From contig JBBROU010000075.1 of assembly GCA_038229055.1 (NCBI GenBank), positions 1-25,671 on the forward strand: DNA of 25,671 bases, given 5' to 3'. Position 1 is the stretch's first letter. Each line of letters opens with the position of its first letter. The notes beneath the pieces were generated by a model, which saw nothing but the letters and a program-made list of their open reading frames with translations, was not told where the DNA came from and searched no databases. The position numbers and the translations under genes are program-made. This stretch comes from JANYJA01 sp038229055 (GTDB lineage Bacteria > Acidobacteriota > Terriglobia > Bryobacterales > Bryobacteraceae). Below are positions 8,172-15,701 of the stretch, in pieces.

Positions 8172-10721
8172 CTAAACGTTGCCCCATTTCAACAGACTCG
8201 TACATGGCCGTGTCAGCGGATCGTCATAGTGATTCGGACTGACGCGCAGCGCGTAGCCCAATCGGCCGGTGTGCAGCGGAGTCACATCCCTGGCGAATAC
8301 CGCCGTTGTGCCATTCTGTTCGACGGCCGGCAGCACGAGCACTTCGGTGTCCTCTAAACTCCCTCCACTCCCGACACGCCCCATCACTACTTCCACGCGC
8401 AGATCCTGCGGCGTCAGCCCCGCCATCTCGACTGTCGCGCGCACCGGAACCTTACGCCCGCTGGTGACTGCCCCGGCCGGGCCCGGCCCTGTCTCAACAA
8501 ATTTCACTCCGCTCCAAACCTCGCGAACACGCGCGTTCCATCGCGCCTTCTTGCGCGCGCTTTCGAAGTTCTCCTGACGCACCGCCACAAACGCGTCGTG
8601 GGCTGGGCTGTAAAGCTCTTTGTCGTACTGCCGCACCATCCTGCGGCAGTCGAACTGCGGCGTCAGACTCATAATCGACTGCTTCACGCGGCGAACCCAT
8701 TCCCCCGACCTGAGTTGCTCGCGACGATCGTAGAACATGGGCACAATCTCGTTTTCGAGGAGATAGTAGATGGCGCTGGCGTGCAGCGCGTCCTGATCGT
8801 CCGTGTAGGGCTCACGGTCGCCGATCGCCCACCCGCCCGAGACTTCGTACGCTTCGTCGAACCAGCCGTCCAGCACGCTCAAATTCAGCACGCCGTTCAT
8901 CGCCGCCTTCATGCCGCTAGTGCCGCAAGCCTCCTCGCCACGGCGAGGATTGTTCAGCCACAGGTCGACGCCTTGCACCAACTCGCGGCCCACCTTCATG
9001 TCGTAGTCCTCAACGAACACCACATGCCGCCAAAGTTCCGGATCGCGCGACAGCGCCACGATTTCGCGAATGTACGTCTTGCCCGGCGTGTCCTTTGGAT
9101 GCGCCTTGCCCGCGATTACAATCTGCACCGGACGCTCTTTATTCAACAGAATGCGCTTCAGCCGCTCCACATCGCGGAACAATAGCGTGGCCCGCTTATA
9201 AGTGGCGAATCGCCGAGCAAACCCGATGGTGAACGCGTTCGGGTCAAGCACCTCCGAGGCGTAGCGCAATTCCGCCGCGGCTGCTTTTCGCCTGTAAGCC
9301 GATGCGGTTTGATGTTCGCGAATAAATGCGATCAAGCGGCGCTTCCTCCGGCGATGCGCCTCCATCAACTCTTCTTCCGGAATCTCGTTCACCAGCTCGT
9401 AAGTCTGGGGGTCGGCGAAGCGGTCGCGCCAGTCCGGCTGCAGATATTGATCGTAAAGGTCGGCCAAGTCGCCATTCAGCCAGCTCGGCAGATGCACTCC
9501 GTTAGTCACGAAGGTAATCGGCGTTTCCCGCACCGGCAAGTCCGGCCACAAGCCGTGCCACATTTCCTGAGACACTTCCTGGTGCAGGCGGCTCACCGCG
9601 TTGCGATAGCCGCTGGTGTTCAGCGCCAGAATTGCCATGGAAAACAACTCACCGCGGTCGCTTGGATTGGACCGGCCGAGCGCCATCAACTGGTCGAAAT
9701 CGATCTGCGACTCCCGGCAGTATTCGTGAAAATAATGGTACATCTTGCCGGGATCGAACAGATCGATTCCCGCCGGCACCGGCGTGTGCGTAGTGAAAAC
9801 ATTGTTGGTGCGCACCGCTTCCAGGGCTTCCGCGAATGTCAGCTTGCGTTCACTGATGTATTGCCGAATCCGTTCGAGGCCGAGGAACGCCGAATGCCCC
9901 TCGTTCATGTGGCAGACGGTCGGCTCTATATCGAGCGCGCGCAGCGCTCGCATGCCGCCAATGCCCAGCACGATCTCCTGCCGCATGCGCATATCCGTGT
10001 CGCCCCCGTACAGCTGATCGGTGATGACGCGATCCTCGGCGGGATTTTCGGGCAGATTGGTATCGAGAAGATACAGCTTCACGCGCCCGACTTCGATGCG
10101 CCACACCTGGATGGCCAGCAGCCCCGACGGCAGTTGCACGTGCACTTTCAGCTCTCGACCCAGGGCGTCGAGAACGGGTTTGCTCGGCAGCGTGTAGAAG
10201 TCGTTTTCGAGATTGCGTTCCTGCTGCCATCCATCGGCGTTCAGGTTTTGGTGAAAATATCCGTGTTGGTAAAGCAGCCCCACGCCAGTCAGCGGCATGT
10301 CGCAATCGCTGGCCGATTTTAGATGGTCCCCCGAGAGCACGCCGAGCCCGCCCGAATAAATCGGCAGACATTCAGTCAAGCCATATTCGGCGGAGAAATA
10401 GGCGATCAGCTTGCCGTCGGGCCGCTCCGTGACACGGTTCACGTGGGCGTCGAAGCGCTGGCAAGCTAAAGCGTACTGCGCCAGGTACCGGGGGTCGGCC
10501 GCGGCCCTCTCGAGCGTGGCTTGAGACACACGGCCCAACATCGCGACCGGATTGTAGCCGCACTCCTTCCACATTGCCGGATCGAGCCTCCGGAACAGCG
10601 CCCGAATCACCGGCTCCCAGCTCCAGAAAATGTTGTTTGCCAGTTCGGGCATCCGGGCGAGCGCGTCGGGCACTGCCGGGCGAACCAGAAATTCTCGGAT
10701 CGGTTGAATATTGAAGGCCAT
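8172..10721 (-). CDS. glgP: Alpha-glucan (maltodextrin/glycogen) phosphorylase with DUF3417 N-terminus
   Basis: An 849-aa pyridoxal-phosphate enzyme that releases glucose-1-phosphate from alpha-1,4-glucans. The first 120 residues (LANNIFWSWEPVIRALFRRL) form the DUF3417 domain that marks the short, archaeal/Thermus-like branch of glycosyltransferase family 35. IAYFSAEYGLTECLPIYSGGLG and HMNEGHSAFLGLERIR are core phosphorylase blocks. The cofactor lysine lies in GTSGMKAAMNG, Lys605 by my count. No signal peptide is seen, so it is cytoplasmic. The ATG at 10721 lies at the natural start of the DUF3417 domain; its ribosome binding site is weak. An inverted repeat sits just upstream. It follows the RNA methyltransferase gene on the same strand with 36 bp between them. 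Confidence 0.95.
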   Translation of the reverse strand: MAFNIQPIREFLVRPAVPDALARMPELANNIFWSWEPVIRALFRRLDPAMWKECGYNPVAMLGRVSQATLERAAADPRYLAQYALACQRFDAHVNRVTERPDGKLIAYFSAEYGLTECLPIYSGGLGVLSGDHLKSASDCDMPLTGVGLLYQHGYFHQNLNADGWQQERNLENDFYTLPSKPVLDALGRELKVHVQLPSGLLAIQVWRIEVGRVKLYLLDTNLPENPAEDRVITDQLYGGDTDMRMRQEIVLGIGGMRALRALDIEPTVCHMNEGHSAFLGLERIRQYISERKLTFAEALEAVRTNNVFTTHTPVPAGIDLFDPGKMYHYFHEYCRESQIDFDQLMALGRSNPSDRGELFSMAILALNTSGYRNAVSRLHQEVSQEMWHGLWPDLPVRETPITFVTNGVHLPSWLNGDLADLYDQYLQPDWRDRFADPQTYELVNEIPEEELMEAHRRRKRRLIAFIREHQTASAYRRKAAAAELRYASEVLDPNAFTIGFARRFATYKRATLLFRDVERLKRILLNKERPVQIVIAGKAHPKDTPGKTYIREIVALSRDPELWRHVVFVEDYDMKVGRELVQGVDLWLNNPRRGEEACGTSGMKAAMNGVLNLSVLDGWFDEAYEVSGGWAIGDREPYTDDQDALHASAIYYLLENEIVPMFYDRREQLRSGEWVRRVKQSIMSLTPQFDCRRMVRQYDKELYSPAHDAFVAVRQENFESARKKARWNARVREVWSGVKFVETGPGPAGAVTSGRKVPVRATVEMAGLTPQDLRVEVVMGRVGSGGSLEDTEVLVLPAVEQNGTTAVFARDVTPLHTGRLGYALRVSPNHYDDPLTRPCTSLLKWGNV

Positions 10722-10739
10722 TTTTGCGGGGTGTATCTA

Positions 10740-10759
10740 AAGTTGTGTTGCTACAACTT
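10740..10759. promoter_or_regulatory. Inverted repeat upstream of glgP
   Basis: AAGTTGTGTTGCTACAACTT has perfect 7-bp arms around a 6-nt centre. It lies 19 bp before the glgP start and touches the stop of the preceding methyltransferase gene. There is no T-tract, so an operator for glgP is more likely than a terminator. No regulator is identified. Confidence 0.35.
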
Positions 10760-11315
10760 ACAATACATCATTAGTTTTCGCGCCCGGTACGCCCTGCAAA
10801 CACCGGTATTTGCGGAGTAATTCGAACAGAACCACCCCGCCGGCCGTGGCCACGTTGAGTGAATGTTTCAAGCCAAGCATGGGGATGCGGACGAAAGTGT
10901 CGGCCATCTGCGCCGTCGCCGGGTCCAGGCCATCCACCTCGCTGCCGAACAGCACGCAAACCGGGAATCGAGGGTGCCAATCGAACAAGTCTACGGCATG
11001 CACGGACGTTTCGATAGCGGCGATCTCATAACCTCTGGCGCGCAATTCATTCACGACTGCCGCCGTTTCGGGCGCGTGCCCCCAAGCCACTGTATCCTCG
11101 GCCCCGAGCGCGGTTTTCGAGATGGCGTTCCGCGGCGGATGCCCGGTGATTCCGCAAAGATAAAGTTTCTCGATGGCGACAGCGTCGCCGGTCCGGAAGA
11201 ACGCTCCTACGTTGTAGAGGCTGCGCACGTTCTCAAGCAGGACACTGACGGGCAGCGGGCCCCAGCCTTCGTAAGCTTTCGCGCCGGTGGTCGCTTGATA
11301 AGGAACACGTTCCAT
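10758..11315 (-). CDS. SpoU/TrmH-family RNA 2'-O-ribose methyltransferase
   Basis: A 185-aa protein of the SPOUT class that methylates the 2'-hydroxyl of a tRNA or rRNA nucleotide using S-adenosylmethionine. The three family motifs are visible: ENVRSLYNVGAFFRTGDA (motif 1), LFGSEVDGL (motif 2) and IPMLGLKHSLNVATAGGVVLFEL (motif 3, knot region). It lacks the extra N-terminal substrate-binding domain of the RlmB type, so it is a minimal SpoU protein. The target RNA cannot be inferred. The start is divergent from the small membrane protein gene, with 24 bp between the starts. glgP follows on the same strand. Confidence 0.9.
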   Translation of the reverse strand: MERVPYQATTGAKAYEGWGPLPVSVLLENVRSLYNVGAFFRTGDAVAIEKLYLCGITGHPPRNAISKTALGAEDTVAWGHAPETAAVVNELRARGYEIAAIETSVHAVDLFDWHPRFPVCVLFGSEVDGLDPATAQMADTFVRIPMLGLKHSLNVATAGGVVLFELLRKYRCLQGVPGAKTNDVL

Positions 11316-11339
11316 TCAAATAGATGGTATAAAAGCCGC

Positions 11340-11750
11340 ATGCACTTTCTGGCGGCAGCGTTCTGCGCGGCCCTGGCCTCGGCTGTTTTTAATTTTCTGT
11401 TTCAGTCTGTGATCTTCAGCCGCTACCGTTTACATACCCCGGCGACATGGCGAGTTGCGAGCAGACGGAACTTCGGCCTGGCGATACTGGGCGACGTCAT
11501 CTTCGGCGTGGCCTTCGCCGGATTTTTCGAGATCACCGGGGGCATCGGCCGAATGAACGTGCGCGAGTGGGTCCGGATGGGGGTCTATTTCGGGGCCGGC
11601 GCCTGGGTGGCGATCGCGATGCCTCTGCTGTTCACCATTTCGGTGGTGGTGAACTTCCACCGCGGCGTGCTGACGGGAGCGCTGTTGAGTTGGTTATGCG
11701 CCTGCACCGCCGCCGGCGTGATCTCGGCGTTCTTCTTGCTGCCGAGCTAA
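11340..11750 (+). CDS. Small four-helix inner-membrane protein, unknown function
   Basis: The 136-aa product has about four hydrophobic segments: near residues 1-25, 45-68, 82-105 and 110-134. The last ends directly at the C-terminus (AGVISAFFLLPS). No catalytic motif is seen and I do not recognise a named family. The frame is open far upstream, inside the antisense of the methyltransferase gene, but the ATG at 11340 gives a protein that begins with a membrane helix. A TATAAA-like sequence lies 10 bp upstream and may be the -10 of a divergent promoter. It converges with the SDR gene, with 5 bp between the stops. Confidence 0.7.
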   Translation: MHFLAAAFCAALASAVFNFLFQSVIFSRYRLHTPATWRVASRRNFGLAILGDVIFGVAFAGFFEITGGIGRMNVREWVRMGVYFGAGAWVAIAMPLLFTISVVVNFHRGVLTGALLSWLCACTAAGVISAFFLLPS

Positions 11751-11755
11751 GCCTC

Positions 11756-12697
11756 TTACGCCACGCAGACGGCCGAATTGCGGAAGTATTCGATCGTAGC
11801 CTTTAGCCCGTCCTCGAGCGTTACTACCGGATTCCACCCGAGTAGCTTCCGCGCCTTCGTAATGTCCGGACGACGCTGTTTGGGATCGTCTTCCGGCAGC
11901 GGATGGTACACAATCTGGCCGTTAGTCCCCATCAGTTGCTGGATCGTCTCAGCGAATTCGCGGATCGTCATTTCCCGCTGATTCCCCAAATTCACAGGAT
12001 AGCGCTCGTCAGACCGCGATAGCCGGTACAACCCGTCCACCAGATCGCTCACATAGCAGAAACTGCGTGTCTGCGTTCCGTCCCCGAAAACCGTCATCGG
12101 CTTGCCCTGTAGTGCCTGGTCCAGAAACGCCGGCACGACGCGCCCGTCATTCAGCTTCATGCGCGGACCGTAGGTGTTGAAGATACGCGCGATGTTCGTG
12201 CGCACTCCATATTTGCGGTGGTACGCCATTGTCAGCGCCTCCGCGAAGCGCTTGCTCTCGTCGTAACAGGAGCGCGGCCCCACCGGATTTACGTTGCCCC
12301 AATAGGTCTCAACCTGCGGATGGACGTGCGGATCTCCATAGCTTTCCGAAGTCGACGTCAGCAGGAATGTGGCGTCGTGCTTGCGCGCCAACTCGAGCAT
12401 TTGGCGCGTTCCCAGGGAACCGACGTCCAACGTCTCGATCGGATACTCGAGGTAATCCTTCGGACTGGCCGGGGACGCCATGTGAAACACCGCGTCCACG
12501 CCGCCGCTAATTTCAATCGGCTCGGTCACGTCATGCAACCGGAAGTCGAAGCCGGGCGCGGCCGCCAGATGCGCAATATTGCGGTCGGACCCGGTCAGAA
12601 AATTATCGAGCGCCACCACCTGATGCCCTTCCCGCACCAGACGGTCGCACATATGAGATCCAATAAAACCGGCAGCACCCGACACAACGATTCGCAA
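11756..12697 (-). CDS. UDP-glucuronate decarboxylase-like NAD-dependent sugar epimerase/dehydratase (extended SDR)
   Basis: A 313-aa extended short-chain dehydrogenase/reductase. GAAGFIGSH at 8-15 is the NAD-binding glycine motif, and the catalytic YxxxK pair is Y145/K149 in CYDESKRFAE. The blocks HMASPASPKDYLEYPIETL and ARIFNTYGPRMKLNDGRVV are typical of UDP-xylose synthase (Uxs), which converts UDP-glucuronate to UDP-xylose for polysaccharide or glycan synthesis. dTDP-glucose dehydratases and UDP-glucose epimerases are relatives but normally differ in the SPAS-K-Y block. The protein is cytoplasmic. It stands alone, divergent from tatA, with no glycan genes next to it in this window. Confidence 0.9.
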   Translation of the reverse strand: MRIVVSGAAGFIGSHMCDRLVREGHQVVALDNFLTGSDRNIAHLAAAPGFDFRLHDVTEPIEISGGVDAVFHMASPASPKDYLEYPIETLDVGSLGTRQMLELARKHDATFLLTSTSESYGDPHVHPQVETYWGNVNPVGPRSCYDESKRFAEALTMAYHRKYGVRTNIARIFNTYGPRMKLNDGRVVPAFLDQALQGKPMTVFGDGTQTRSFCYVSDLVDGLYRLSRSDERYPVNLGNQREMTIREFAETIQQLMGTNGQIVYHPLPEDDPKQRRPDITKARKLLGWNPVVTLEDGLKATIEYFRNSAVCVA

Positions 12698-12814
12698 GCT
12701 CTTCCCTCCGGAAAATCCTTAATTGTAGCGGATCGCGGCGGGATTCCGTTAACCCCCCTCCCTGTCAATGGACAGCCTCCAACGCGGTGCTCTACAATGA
12801 AAGTGGAGATAAGC

Positions 12815-13291
12815 ATGGGTCCGTTAGGTGTACCGGAAACAATATTCATCTTTGTGCTGGCTCTGCTTTTGTTCGGCCCGAAGAAACTTCCGGAGTTGGG
12901 CAAGACGCTCGGCAAGGCAATGGCTGAATTTCGCAAGGCTTCGAGCGAACTGAAGTCCACGTTCGATCGCGAGATGAGAAATCTTGAGCTGGAGACGGAG
13001 TCGATCAAGGAAGCAACGAACACGCATTTCCACGACAACTACAATTACGATTATTCGTCCTATGACTCCGGCGCTCATGGCGTCGAATCGCACGATTCTC
13101 CCGCACTCACTTCCCCCACAAGCGCATCCGCACCTCAGGGCGCCGAATCACAGGCGGCTATTGCCGCACCGCACGGCTCAATCGCCAATGGATCGTTGCA
13201 CCCGGACGAGCCGATGGATTTTCACGCAGTTCAGCCGTCGCCTGAGCACCCCATCGTCATTGCGAACGAGCACGCCGATATAAAGAGCTAG
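12815..13291 (+). CDS. tatA: Sec-independent translocase subunit TatA/TatB-like, with long C-terminal tail
   Basis: The protein forms the pore or receptor part of the twin-arginine export system in the inner membrane. Residues 5-20 form one transmembrane helix, then the FGPKKLPELGKTLG hinge and an amphipathic helix to about residue 60. The remaining 100 residues are low-complexity, with a Tyr/Asp/Asn/Ser stretch (NYNYDYSSYDSG near 75-86) and later Ala/Pro/His. At 158 aa it is much longer than a usual TatA (60-90 aa) and about the length of TatB, so it might serve either role. I start at ATG 12815, which has GGAG at 12805-12808, 6 nt upstream. An in-frame ATG at 12797 would add six residues. 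tatC begins 1 nt after its stop, so the two are translationally coupled. Confidence 0.88.
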   Translation: MGPLGVPETIFIFVLALLLFGPKKLPELGKTLGKAMAEFRKASSELKSTFDREMRNLELETESIKEATNTHFHDNYNYDYSSYDSGAHGVESHDSPALTSPTSASAPQGAESQAAIAAPHGSIANGSLHPDEPMDFHAVQPSPEHPIVIANEHADIKS

Positions 13292-13292
13292 A

Positions 13293-14474
13293 ATGGCATC
13301 ATCTGAAGAGCCGAAGGAAGAGCAATCTTCCGATGGTCAAACTGCGCCTACCCCGGAGCCCACATCCACAGACCCGGTGTCGGTAACCTACGAACCGGTT
13401 ACCGATAGCTCGTATTACCACGACGAGTCTTATACTTACGATCCGTCGTCGGCCTATAGCGCTCAAGCGGGAAGCCCCGCCGCGTTTACGCCTCCCTATG
13501 TTCCGCCTGTCGCGCCTCCCGCCCGAACCGCCGCCGCGGGTGGCGGATCCCGGCGGCCGCCTCCTCCGGACGATCCTGACGAAGGCGATGAGGAAGAGGA
13601 AGGCATGGTCAGGATGTCGTTCCTGGGCCATCTGGAAGAGCTGCGCCGCCGCATTCTCTACATGCTCGGTGGAATCGGCGTGGCCGCCATCCTGAGCCTG
13701 ACCTTTTGCGACGAACTTTGGCGCATGGTGAGCGCTCCGGCCGTGGATGCTTTGACGCAGCTCGGCGTCAAGCCTCCCACTCTGACCATGATTTCTCCCA
13801 TGGATTCGTTCAACATTATCTGGTTCAAACTCCCGATGCTGTGTTCGGTCTTCGTTGCCTCGCCCTGGATTCTTTATCAGGTGTGGGCATTCATATCCCC
13901 CGGCCTTTACAAACGCGAGCGCCGCTGGGCTATTCCTTTTGTGGTTTCCACGGCCGGCCTATTCATACTTGGCGGTTTTTTTGCCTACTTCGTAGCCTTT
14001 CGATATGGATTGAAGTTTCTATTGGGAATCGGGTTCGGCAACTACGTTACGCCGATGGTTTCCATCACCGAGTACTTCGACATGTTCGTCAACGTGATGC
14101 TCGGCGTCGGCATCGTTTTCGAGCTTCCGGTCCTAATTTTTTTCCTCACACTGCTGCACATCGTATCCCCTAAGTTCTTGATTGCACACAGCCGGTACGC
14201 GATTCTGGCCATCGTCATCATCGCCGCGATTGTCACCCCGACCCCGGACGTGTTCAACCTGATGCTGTTCGCCACGCCGATGTGCCTGCTCTTCTACGTC
14301 GGCATCTTCGCCAGCTATTTATTAGTTCTGCATCGGGAAAAGAAACGATTTCCCTGGAAAATCTTCTTCCTGGTTGTTACCATTCTTCTGGCTGTGACTG
14401 CCCTTGCCATGTATCTCGCTATTTCCAAATTCGGTTATCATCTAATTCGGATATGGCCCTTTTTGACGCGTTAA
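13293..14474 (+). CDS. tatC: Sec-independent translocase subunit TatC with ~104-residue N-terminal extension
   Basis: TatC is the six-helix receptor that binds twin-arginine signal peptides. The core begins near residue 105 with SFLGHLEELRRRI. It continues with PMDSFNIIWFKLPMLCS, SPWILYQVWAFISPGLYKRERR and TPTPDVFNLMLFATPM, giving six membrane helices to the C-terminus. Before the core lies an unusual acidic, Pro-rich tract: Glu/Ser-rich at 1-30, Tyr/Ser/Asp-rich at 38-56, PP-rich at 66-92 and a run of acids at 92-103. The total of 393 aa compares with about 250 for ordinary TatC. ATG 13293 lies 1 nt after the tatA stop. Internal ATGs at 13605 and 13614 would give a normal-length protein, so the extension needs proof, but its codon use looks coding. 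Confidence 0.92.
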   Translation: MASSEEPKEEQSSDGQTAPTPEPTSTDPVSVTYEPVTDSSYYHDESYTYDPSSAYSAQAGSPAAFTPPYVPPVAPPARTAAAGGGSRRPPPPDDPDEGDEEEEGMVRMSFLGHLEELRRRILYMLGGIGVAAILSLTFCDELWRMVSAPAVDALTQLGVKPPTLTMISPMDSFNIIWFKLPMLCSVFVASPWILYQVWAFISPGLYKRERRWAIPFVVSTAGLFILGGFFAYFVAFRYGLKFLLGIGFGNYVTPMVSITEYFDMFVNVMLGVGIVFELPVLIFFLTLLHIVSPKFLIAHSRYAILAIVIIAAIVTPTPDVFNLMLFATPMCLLFYVGIFASYLLVLHREKKRFPWKIFFLVVTILLAVTALAMYLAISKFGYHLIRIWPFLTR

Positions 14475-14512
14475 TGCGCCATTGAATGTAAGGGAGGCAT
14501 TATCGTCGGCCT

Positions 14513-14809
14513 ATGGATTTGATTAAGACGATTCGGGATCTCTGCATCGAGCGCGACCGGCTCGATGCCATCATCGTTTCGCTCGAGCAACTTGAACGTC
14601 AGGCGCCCCACTCTCCGCGCACGCTTAAGCCGCAAAAGCGCCGCGGACGCAAGTACATGAATGCGGAAGCCCGGAAAGAGGTTTCCGAGCGGATGAAGAA
14701 ATACTGGGCGGGGCGGCGTAACCCCGACCGAAGCGCGCCTGCTAATAGCGCCGCAGACCATTCAATCAACGACACGCTGGCCAGCGCTGCGAACCGGACT
14801 GACGTATAA
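14513..14809 (+). CDS. Small basic coiled-coil-like hypothetical protein
   Basis: A 98-aa protein I cannot name. The first 30 residues are a likely helical or coiled-coil segment (DLIKTIRDLCIERDRLDAII). A basic linker (QKRRGRK) follows, then a second charged helix with MNAEARKEVSERMKKYWAGRR. The C-terminus is polar. The basic patch suggests nucleic-acid contact, but that is only inference. The strong AGGGAGG at 14491-14497 lies 15 nt upstream of the ATG, farther than ideal. No other in-frame start fits better. It lies 38 bp after tatC on the same strand and 68 bp before tRNA-Ala. Confidence 0.6.
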   Translation: MDLIKTIRDLCIERDRLDAIIVSLEQLERQAPHSPRTLKPQKRRGRKYMNAEARKEVSERMKKYWAGRRNPDRSAPANSAADHSINDTLASAANRTDV

Positions 14810-14834
14810 AGGCGGCCGAAGAACAGCGAAACGT

Positions 14835-14863
14835 TTCAGATCTCCGTGGGCGGATGCTATATT
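14835..14863 (+). promoter_or_regulatory. Promoter of tRNA-Ala
   Basis: TTCAGA (14835-14840), a 17-nt spacer and TATATT (14858-14863) match 4 of 6 and 5 of 6 bases of the sigma-70 hexamers. They lie 14 bp before the mature tRNA end. A 10-bp palindrome, GAAACGTTTC (14828-14837), overlaps the -35. Confidence 0.5.
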
Positions 14864-14877
14864 TGTAGACGTCGCGT

Positions 14878-14953
14878 GGGCGACTAGCTCAGCTGGGAGA
14901 GCGCTGCGTTCGCAATGCAGAGGTCGGGGGTTCGATCCCCCCGTCGTCCACCA
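14878..14953 (+). tRNA. tRNA-Ala (anticodon CGC)
   Basis: A 76-nt cloverleaf. The acceptor stem GGGCGAC pairs with GTCGTCC (one G-U), the D-arm contains TAGCTCAGCTGGGAGAGC, and the anticodon loop is TTCGCAA with CGC at 14911-14913. The T-arm is GGGGGTTCGATCCCCC and a CCA end is encoded at 14951-14953. It reads the GCG alanine codon. Confidence 0.95.
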
Positions 14954-14967
14954 TAAATCTGGTTGGT

Positions 14968-15396
14968 TCACTGTAGGGGGTTCACCCACCGCACCCCTGC
15001 AAACCGCAGAAAATCGGTGTCAGCGGTGTGAACGATTCCGCGAAATTCGACAGCTAGGGCAGCGAGATGAGCGTCAGTCGTCAAGTTACCACCTCTGCCT
15101 TCCGCGCGTAAAAAGCGAAAAACCAATTCAGCGTGCCTGGGTCCGGGATTCACGATTCTGACATTCCTGCGGTTCAGCCACGACTCCACATGTGAGGCGG
15201 CCCGATCCACGGTAAGTGGCTTTGTAAAGATCCGCGAGTTGGTCCATAAGCGGATGAAACCGAAGGCGACCATCCAAGAAATCCCAACCGTTTCGGTTCC
15301 CGACAGACACGAGTTCCACCATTCACCTGCCCGTTCATGCCAAGGCGAGGTTGAATCGTATGCATAAACCAGCAAGTTGAGATCGGGAACGATCAT
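14968..15396 (-). CDS. vapC: VapC-type PIN-domain toxin ribonuclease
   Basis: A 142-aa PIN-domain protein, expected to be the RNase toxin of a type II module. Acidic metal-binding residues are D5 in VPDLNLLVYAYD, D108 in TTDAHLAAL and D126/D128 in HTADTDFLRF. The usual glutamate after the first helix is not obvious in WMVAFGFIRL, as in some members of this subgroup. It ends with GVRWVNPL, a typical close for the family. Its ATG overlaps the stop of the antitoxin gene (ATGA), so the two are coupled. The stop lies 14 bp from the 3' end of tRNA-Ala, a common place for mobile modules to sit. Confidence 0.9.
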   Translation of the reverse strand: MIVPDLNLLVYAYDSTSPWHERAGEWWNSCLSGTETVGISWMVAFGFIRLWTNSRIFTKPLTVDRAASHVESWLNRRNVRIVNPGPRHAELVFRFLRAEGRGGNLTTDAHLAALAVEFRGIVHTADTDFLRFAGVRWVNPLQ

Positions 15397-15656
15397 TGCT
15401 TCCGGCCCGGCGAATTAATTCGAGTCGCTTCTTGGTCAAAATCCCAAGCTAGTTCGTTGAACCGGCGATCATCGATTCCGGGGCGTAAGTGACCGGCGTG
15501 AGGCTCGAGGCGGAACGCAGGCTCGGGCGGAGCCGAATCGGCGAGCCCGCGCCGTAAGGCTTCGTTCAAAACACTCTTAAACGGCTTTTTGGACTCTCTG
15601 GCTAGGTCTGCGAGACGTTGGGCAAGATCCTCATCCAAGGTTAAGGTAGTTCTCAC
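15393..15656 (-). CDS. vapB: VapB-type ribbon-helix-helix antitoxin
   Basis: An 87-aa protein with an N-terminal ribbon-helix-helix DNA-binding domain (MRTTLTLDEDLAQRLADLAR, then KPFKSVLNEALRRGL). The C-terminal half, with RPGIDDRRFNELAWDFD, should wrap the toxin. It is expected to neutralise the adjacent PIN toxin and repress the operon. The start is GTG at 15656, with the first residues matching the usual RHH beginning. No ribosome binding site is visible. A promoter and palindrome lie immediately upstream, so the mRNA may begin at or next to the start codon. Confidence 0.85.
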   Translation of the reverse strand: MRTTLTLDEDLAQRLADLARESKKPFKSVLNEALRRGLADSAPPEPAFRLEPHAGHLRPGIDDRRFNELAWDFDQEATRINSPGRKQ

Positions 15657-15658
15657 AA

Positions 15659-15691
15659 AGACATCATGATGTCTCTTGCAGGTGATGTCAA
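15659..15691 (-). promoter_or_regulatory. vapBC promoter with overlapping palindromic operator
   Basis: On the minus strand, TTGACA (15691-15686), a 17-nt spacer and CATGAT (15668-15663) form a promoter. A perfect 16-bp palindrome, AGACATCATGATGTCT, spans 15659-15674 and covers the -10. A further half-site, GATGTC, lies at 15684-15689. The predicted transcript start is at about 15656, the GTG itself. Autorepression by VapB or VapBC is the likely function. Confidence 0.6.
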
Positions 15692-15701
15692 GATGCTTTG
15701 C

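Noticed and set aside
12218..12796. Long upstream extension of tatA
   Set aside because: It is antisense to the SDR gene. The TatA family start is at 12815 (or 12797), with a ribosome binding site.
14878..14967. tRNA-Ala 3' end as an attachment site for the vapBC module
   Set aside because: No second copy of the tRNA 3' sequence was found beyond vapB, and no integrase is present.
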